Source: Pseudopyrenochaeta lycopersici (Eukaryota > Ascomycota > Dothideomycetes > Pleosporales > Pseudopyrenochaetaceae). Taken from it: DNA of 64,000 nt. A program made the position numbers and the translations under genes. Shown piece by piece: positions 57,366 through 64,000 of this stretch (the first letter of the stretch is position 1; each line of letters starts with the position of its first letter). The notes under the pieces are model-generated. The model did no database searches, was not told where the DNA came from, and was given only the letters and a program-made list of their open reading frames with translations. Location of the stretch: the NCBI GenBank assembly GCA_003313425.1, contig NHZP01000009.1, forward strand, positions 868,001 to 932,000, in the 5' to 3' direction.

Positions 57366-59034
57366 ATGTTGAACCACGACAGGGATATCGAAAATTCGCC
57401 TTTTTCCGACCAGCACATTCCCGATGACGCGCCCATACTGGAGCCGCAACTTAACGTTGGCGGTCACGGCGCAACGCAACGCCGCCTACAAAACTACCAT
57501 GTCACTATGATTGGCTTCTGTTCTGGTATAGGGACAGGACTCTTTATAGGGACAGGCTCTGCATACGCGAACGCTGGGCCAGCAGGCCTGTTGCTGGCGT
57601 ATATCATTGTTGGAAGTGTATTGTGGTGTGTCATGCAGAGTATCGCAGAGCTGGCTACTGTGGTTCGTAAATCACTGCCTTTATTCTCAGATTCTGCTTA
57701 CAATTTGTTTAGATACCTACTGCTGGTTCGTTTCCTCACTTTGCGAGCCGTTTCATCGACCCAGCTGTTGGCTTTTCGTTGGCGATCAGTTATGGATACT
57801 GTTATACCATATCCGTCGCAGCTGAATGCTCAGCATCCGCCATCCTCGTTGGATACTGGACCGACATGTCACCTGCCGTGGTCATCACCATTAGTCTTGT
57901 CCTGATTCTTGCAATCAATTTAATGAGCGTAAGCATCTTTGGCGAGTCGGAGGTTGTCGCAGGAGCAATCAAGGTTGCCTGCTTCCTCGGTCTCATCGTT
58001 GTTTCCATCGTCATTACGGCCGGCGGAGCACCGAACGGCCAGACAATTGGTTTTCGGTACTGGAACAATCCCGGGGCCTGGGTCGATTATAATGGCATCA
58101 CCGGGTCCACAGGCCACTTCTTGGGATTTTTGTCTGCATTCGTCAACGCTTCATTCTCTTTTATCGGCGTCGAAGTTGTAGTTATTACAGCAGCTGAGAG
58201 CATAAACCCACACGTCGCCATTCCCAAGTCCGCTAGACGCGTGACGTACCGCATCGCTCTCTTCTATGTTCTGGGCGCCATCCTCATTGGACTTATTGTG
58301 GATCCCAGAGACCAAGGCCTCGTCTCGGGTACTGGGAATGCCAACTCTTCGCCCTGGGTGATCGCCATCAAACAAGCTGGAATTGTCGGTCTTCCTTCTG
58401 TTGTCAATGCCTGTATCCTTATATCGGCCTGGTCAGCAGGTAACTCGTATTGCTGGGTCGGCTCTCGCATCATCGTAGCCATGACCACAGATCACCAACT
58501 TCCGCAATTCTTTGGTCGCACCTGGAAGAATGGTGTACCGTTTGTGGCAGTCCTAGCTTCCTGGCTCTTTGGGCCTCTCGCGTATCTAAGTCTGGGTACT
58601 GGTGGTGCTGCACAGGCATTCGGCTGGCTGGTGAGTCTGAGTACCGTTGCCGGATTGATCGCCTGGGCAACTCTATCGTTCTGTTACATCCGTTTTCACG
58701 CTGCAATGAAGGCACAGGGACTCAGCAGGGACGGTCTGCCTTGGAAAGGCCCATTCCAGCCTTATACGGCTTGGTGGGGATTCATCGGGGCTGTGATCAT
58801 CACGTTTATCACTGGTTTCCCCGTCTTCCTGAAAGGGAACTGGAGTACAGCTGATTTCATTGCTTCGTATATTGGAATACCCATTTTCATTGTTCCTATC
58901 ATAATTTGGAAGCTGGTACACAAAACAAGGGTTAGTTCACGTCGTGTTCTCCTGGAAGGATCTTCACTAACTTCGCGTAGTTTGCTCGTGCTAAGACTAT
59001 AGATCTTTGGTCTGGACGTCTTAAAACGGCTTAG
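57366..59034 (+). CDS. Amino-acid permease (APC superfamily, YAT type)
   Basis: Exons 57366..57662, 57713..58930 and 58981..59034, about 522 residues. The first junction uses a poor donor (GTTCGT) but restores ELATV-IPTAGSFPHFASRF, a hallmark of fungal amino-acid permeases. The second uses GTTAGT...CTAAC...GTAG and gives the end FARAKTIDLWSGRLKTA; without it the frame ends in an unlikely Ser/Leu tail. About twelve TM segments are seen, with IGFCSGIGTGLFIGTG in TM1, GVEVVVITAAES in the TM6 region, and RVTYRIALFYVLGAILIG. It imports amino acids across the plasma membrane by proton symport; substrate range unknown. Confidence 0.88.
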
Positions 59035-60119
59035 GTAAAATAATGATCTAAGTGATGATATCGATACTATCAGCGCCCATTTTGGGCGTTGTAGCGGCAA
59101 GGCTACTTGTTACCTTTACGTTGCGCCTTTTCTGTATTCGTCTATCTCCAATGACTAGTTCTTTGGCGCATCTCCCGTGTAAAGACGCATAAGGCGGCCA
59201 ATATATTCTTATAGATGCTGCTTGGTAGTATATTAGTATGTCAAATAATAATCAGGGGCTCTTTATACGACTTCATTTGTGCCTAATTCCAACTTGCACA
59301 GCTCTTCGATTCGCTTGGAAATCGGACCTAGCCTCACTTATCTTTGGAGAGGCAGGATCAACTTCATTTAATAGCCGTGTAGTTCCCATGAAATTATATC
59401 TTGAAAACACGAGACCTTGAATTCCATGGCGATCTAGCAGCAACCGAGGTCCTTCATCACGATTAGTGGCACCTTCTGTGAATAAGCCAGTTCAATGTTG
59501 AAGACATAAATAGAATCATAAAGATGTCCTGAAGACACTGTCTATCTACTTCCGCTTCTGCAGGGCTTAACCAAGATAATGCAGAAATGAATCTGATGCA
59601 AACGCAATTTATGAGGTGGGAGAATTGGGATTAAAGATGCTTAATGCTTTCCACCGCTACAATACGACATAACTTAGGAACTTCGGGTTGGTTTCTTGAA
59701 ATCACCTTGTAGAATGGTGTTTATTTTACTGTGACCGTGGACATGACGTACGTATACTAGAGGAGGCTGAGACAGCAGCCGCACTGCGATGATTAATTCA
59801 ATTATATTAAGATGATGTGAGACTCAGAATGAGCCAAGAGTCCACGAGTTTCCGTAGCATGCTTCATATGATCTTAAATGTGGAGCGCATTTAAAGCACA
59901 TCCAATTAATTTACGCCTTAAGAGCTCGTATTGATCTATACCCTACTCTATCACCCTAGCGTTCTGGCCAAAGCAGCACTTCCAAGCGCACCAACGTCCC
60001 GCAGAGATCGAAGGCCAACGTTTTGTCCTGCTCATATCTCAAGGGTTATATGTATTGTAATTCCCATAGGTGGACCTGTGATACTGGAAGTCCTTCGGCG
60101 AAGGCAAAGAACATAGAGC
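59035..60119. other. Intergenic region
   Basis: AT-rich, with no gene recognised. The longest frames (60 codons) have no motif. Confidence 0.45.
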
Positions 60120-60934
60120 ATGGGCTATGGACCCTTACCCCTCTTCCTGTTCGCAACGATAACTATGGCCTCAACCCACACCCTCCGTCGTCAAGATCCC
60201 ACATGGGACACCACAATCTGCCCCGAGTCCTGGCAAATCGACTTCCTATCCTTTCATGGCCCGGGCTGTCCTGACTCAGATCCCGCATACAACAGAACCG
60301 GGTATTTTCACACAACGCAAGGCTGGGGATCTCACTTTGTTCCTGGATGCGAAACCCAGTGGGCTTGGTTCAATTTCCCTTGGATGCAGGCACACATCGG
60401 TCCTGGGGCCGCAGAGGAGAGGAAGAAGACGTGGTGCGAGGCGACAATCAAGTATAGGGAAATGAAAGGAACATTCGCGGCATATCCGGCGAAGGATCCG
60501 AAATTCAAATTAAGAATGCATAAGAATGGGACGACGGTGGAGGCAGAGTATGTATTGGAAGAGAATTTGAAGGCAGTTTGGACATTTACATATCTTGATA
60601 TCGAAGAACCGAAGGTTTGTTTTTCATAGCCAGGCCTGAATTAATTCAAATACTAACAGTAAAATAGGCAGTTGATAAGATCATTGTTGAAAGTCCTCTA
60701 CACAATGGGACGGAGCCTGCGACACAACTCGACTGGTCGGCTGACGGCTCGCAGTCGATGCAATGGACCGAGCCTCAGTGCGGGTCCGCTATTTTCAGCA
60801 TGCGAATTGACTTGGAGTTGGAATCAAAAACTTCAAAAGCAACCGGCAGTGTTGTTTCGAAGCGCACTGCAAGTTCGGGGAGCTGGCGTGGAGCGATAAT
60901 AGGTTTCAGTTACGATTGGGAGCCTTGTATGTAA
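60120..60934 (+). CDS. Secreted Cys-containing protein, DUF4360-like
   Basis: Two exons: 60120..60614 and 60668..60934 (53-nt intron with a TACTAAC branch), 253 residues. The start MGYGPLPLFLFATITMAS is a signal peptide, followed by a possible Arg-Arg processing site (LRRQD). The mature part has Cys residues at ICPES, GPGCPD, VPGCET, TWCEAT and PQCGS, and N-glycosylation sites (NRT, NGT). The block F-x-x-P-W-M-Q-A-H-I-G-P-G-A followed by W-C-E-A-T-I-K-Y and L-R-M-H-K-N-G-T resembles secreted fungal DUF4360 proteins, but I could not align it. Likely extracellular; function unknown. No other gene of a secretion cluster is nearby. Confidence 0.75.
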
Positions 60935-61836
60935 GATCCCTGCATGCGATGCTGAATTGATCACATTGAATAAGAAATTATTCCCATATCTCTAAGGGTT
61001 GTTGTAACAATGGTCACTCTCCTCACAGTCTCGTCCCTTCTGTGAAGAGATAATGGATCTTGTTTGCAGACTGCTCCAAAGTACCCTTGCGGTGTAACAC
61101 CAAAGATAGTTTGAAACTCATCGACAAAGTCTTCTCCAGTAGTGCTGTTATTGATCGACTATTTTGCAATGCTGTGAAACATTAAGAGAGTGTCTACACT
61201 TTCCATTCACAACAGCCTTGCCTTTAGAACCTAAATGCAATATTGCAATCCAGTATAACGTTTAGCCATTCAAGGAGGTACCTAGCTTAAATCCACCTGG
61301 CACTAATACAGGGGATGATACATTTCAACAATCGAAAAGACTCCAGTAAGAATACAGCTTTAGGTTAAGTGGTAACCAAAACCGGACACAAACCTGAAAA
61401 CAAGGCGCAAAATCACAAGATTCTCTCAATTCTTGTCCCACATACTGCCTACTTTAAAACCTACGAGATGCGACTACACAACTTTTAGGAGGCCATCATC
61501 TGAGCAATTATAATCATGTTTCTAATGCCGGCTTTAATTTTACGTCTCCTCCTCTAGAAGACGCTCGCATTAGTTTTCAACGTATACCGCATCACCATAT
61601 TGTTATCAGGATTTCATAAACTAGATGGATGCCAGTGATAAGAAACATGATATTATTCTCAACTTCAAGTCAAGATCGTCCCATTTAGATAACCAAAAGA
61701 AAATCAAGAAATTGGCGACAAATGCTGATCAGACAATGCCCTGAACAGAGTTACTACGTAACGTGTCGCAAACAAAGTTCTCATCTCGGCCCAGGGTATA
61801 GAACGCCAACTGATGCTGCAATTTCAATCCCAAAAT
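60935..61836. other. Intergenic region
   Basis: AT-rich, no gene recognised. Convergent 3' flanks of the secreted protein and the acidic-tailed protein. Confidence 0.5.
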
Positions 61837-63577
61837 CTAATTAGCAGAGGCTTTGCGTAACTTCTTAATCCGACGAGAGGTGCCCGATGCCTCGCCCTCT
61901 TCGTCGTCGTCGTCGTCGTCGTCATCTTCTCCGCGGGCGCGCTTCCTTTCCACCTCTGTGCCAGCAGCAATACGGTGTCTTTTATTCTGATTTGAGACCT
62001 TGTTGCTTGCAGAGCGGCGCAAGAGCATACGAGGGTTGCCGATAATAGCGTGGAGACGCTCGCCCTTCATAATGTCCTGGCACGTCGTCTTCGAGTGCTG
62101 AGACTGTGTTAGCAGGAGGCCCACGATCAGATGCAAGTAGTAGCATACCGTGAGAAGCTTCACAACCCCATCAAAGCGCTCTTCGAATGTGTCGAACATG
62201 GTCTGTTGAAACAAATCACGCTGATCCCTGTCGAGAATGGTCTTCGTCCATCCGTTTCGGTGGATGTCGATCATGGCGAACTGATACTTTTAGCCCAAAA
62301 CAATCAACCAATTGAGATATTGAACATACAAGAATTTCATTGGCAGCATTGCTGATTTCCTGTTGGGAGTAGTATGTGGCATCGGCGCCCCATCGATTCA
62401 AGAACTGCGTCGTGGTGCTGACCTCATTAGTGTTGTGGTTGTTGCGCATGGCGTTGATGAGTTTCTCAACATGGTTTTGAATCTCTGCCTGAGTGTAAGG
62501 GATTGTGCTATCATTGCTAGGAGCTCTCCAAAAAATTCCGCCGATAGACACGCCTCGTGCAGTCTCGGTAATGTGGACTTCCGCGCCCATCTGCTTTGCC
62601 ATGTCAGTCTCCAGCTTCTGTTTGGCAATGACACGATTGGCTTGCTTCTGCTTGTAGCCTAGAGTATTTTCGATATCCTGCTCATTTGAATTGTCTTTCT
62701 TGGTACCATTTCGTGGCGCTTTCTTTGTCGCAATGAGCTTCATCTGTCGGGGTTTCTTGGCAGGCGTTTTCGTCATTGGATTCTTCGCCGTCGCCTTTGG
62801 TTTGGTGATTCTGTGGGAAGTCTTAGTGGGCCGAATGGTCTTGTCTCTCCTGCTCTTTGAAGGTGTATTCAGGAGCACACTCTCCATGTTGTTTACTCCA
62901 TCCTTAATAGTTCCACTACCATGGCTATCATTCTGAGTAGAACTTTCCGACGGCGAGACTGGCTCCTGAGGGTTAGTGTTATCACTGTTTGAGACTGATA
63001 GCTCCCCCGGCGGAGTCAGTGGTTGGAAGGATTCAGGGAAGTCGACCGCAGCCAGATCGAAGTTGGTGTGCATCTCGTTGTGTATTGTGCTGTCGTTCAA
63101 GTGGAGATTATCACCATTGGCCATAACTGATAAGGTTAGTGTGCAGATTTTGTAACGACAAACGGGCTACCTACGAAAGAATGAATCGGTGGGCCCGGAA
63201 CTACCATAGTCGCAGTGAAGATCTCCAGGCTGATTCAACTTAGGGCAGTTATTGTTCGAATGTGATTGATCCGAGAATTCGGGCTGTAGTATCTGGTTCG
63301 TCTTGCTGCAGTCGCCTACGAACCCGTTGTTCAAATCGCCTGCGAAATCGAATGGGCTAGACTGCCACATGTGGTACATCGGCTCGACAGGCGCGAAGAA
63401 GGAAAAGGGAGAAGTAGGGCGTGGTGTGAATGAGAAGGCCTGTGGAGCGAGGCTGGAGTTTACCGTCGAGGGAGTAAGCATGTAGATACCATCATTGGCG
63501 GGGGTAGGATTGTTCAAGGTGGAGGGAGTGCGCAGGTCGCTGCCGTCAAAGGCAGAGCCCGACGGTGACTGAGGCAT
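61837..63577 (-). CDS. Unrecognised nuclear-like protein with acidic run
   Basis: Exons, read in the minus direction: 63577..63175, 63126..62330, 62280..62149 and 62097..61837 (introns 48, 49 and 51 nt), 530 residues, all in phase. The N-terminal 240 residues are Ser/Thr/Pro/Asn-rich and disordered. A Lys/Pro-rich basic stretch follows (KPKATAKNPMTKTPAKKPRQ), resembling a linker or nuclear localisation region. The more ordered part (about 330-490) has VHITETARGVSIGGIFWRAP and the helix TQAEIQNHVEKLINAMRNN, then NGWTKTILDRDQRDLFQQ. Near the end is RKRARGEDDDD with eight consecutive Asp encoded by a (gac/gat)n repeat at about 61896-61924. No DNA-binding domain recognised. A chromatin-associated role is only a guess from composition. 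Confidence 0.78.
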
Positions 63578-64000
63578 CAGAGCTGAGCTGATAATTCAAT
63601 CGAATGGGAGAGTAAGCTAGATAAAACCTTAAAGGTTACAACTCTGAAGAATGTCGCTGGTGGAGTATGCTGTTTCTACAGGGTAGGTGGCCAATATTCC
63701 AAAAGTGTTGTAGGTCAAAACCAAGTTTATGTCGAAAACAAGCCTGCAGGCGAAGCTTTTGAGCTTATTCTGTGTGGCCCATACGACACTTGGCGAGACT
63801 CGTTAAACAAGCGAATTTAGTGCATGTGAGCTGCCCTTATCAAAAGTATGCGTCATATTCTCCTTCACTTACATGTTCCCGGGCCCTTTGCAAACAGTGT
63901 AGGAGCAACGCATGTGGATCAGTCAACTACATGTGTCCTAGGCACTTGGATCCTTGAGATTCAGGTAGATAGCGAGAGACCCAGAACTTAACTGAGCACT
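63578..64000. other. Upstream flank of the acidic-tailed gene
   Basis: Presumed promoter of the minus-strand gene starting at 63577. No further gene can be supported before the window ends. Confidence 0.4.

Noticed and set aside
1..64000. CRISPR array, operon or bacterial-type defence system
   Set aside because: The introns and gene families are those of a filamentous fungus, and no spaced palindromic repeats occur.

Overview
The window is nuclear DNA of a filamentous ascomycete (Pezizomycotina), most likely a Dothideomycete. The evidence is the short GT-AG introns (about 47-160 nt) with CTAAC/CTGAC-type branch sites, two HET-domain genes, a YTP1-family gene, a DUF2841 gene, a GH18 chitinase and an MRP-type ABC transporter. 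I place the class from gene content alone, without a database search. I found no rRNA, tRNA, CRISPR array or intact transposon.

Layout. 0-5 kb: tail half of a class V myosin (cut by the window edge), a BTB/POZ gene and a possible small secreted protein. 5-12 kb: a HET-domain protein with about 20 near-identical ankyrin repeats, flanked by gene-poor DNA. 12-20 kb: the mRNA-export scaffold SAC3 and a DUF2841 gene, both on the minus strand and both with several exons. 20-23 kb: no gene recognised. 23-30.4 kb: a ten-exon vacuolar-type ABCC transporter and a secreted GH18 chitinase. 31-34.4 kb: a second HET-domain gene facing a small unrecognised four-exon gene. 34.9-39.8 kb: a small conserved-looking protein, a YTP1-like membrane protein, and a long Swi5-type recombination mediator reading the other way from YTP1. 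41.6-42.9 kb: a seven-TM-like membrane protein. 43-48 kb: gene-poor DNA with an ankyrin relic, then an unrecognised protein with a Cys/His cluster and a (KTKTET)n tail. 48.9-64 kb: an MFS transporter, a histidine phosphatase, a pepsin-fold protein lacking the catalytic Asp pair, an amino-acid permease, a small secreted protein and an acidic-tailed nuclear-like protein.

How the genes relate. There is no operon and no obvious biosynthetic cluster. Housekeeping genes (myosin V, SAC3, Swi5, ABCC, YTP1) alternate with accessory stretches (HET-ankyrin, HET plus unknown neighbour, ankyrin relic, secreted proteins). The most notable accessory items are the HET-ankyrin gene, whose repeat array looks recently reshuffled, and the small gene at 33576-34404 converging on a HET gene, which might be a gasdermin-like effector (low confidence).

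Exon coordinates were worked out by hand from splice signals and reading frame, and need RNA evidence.
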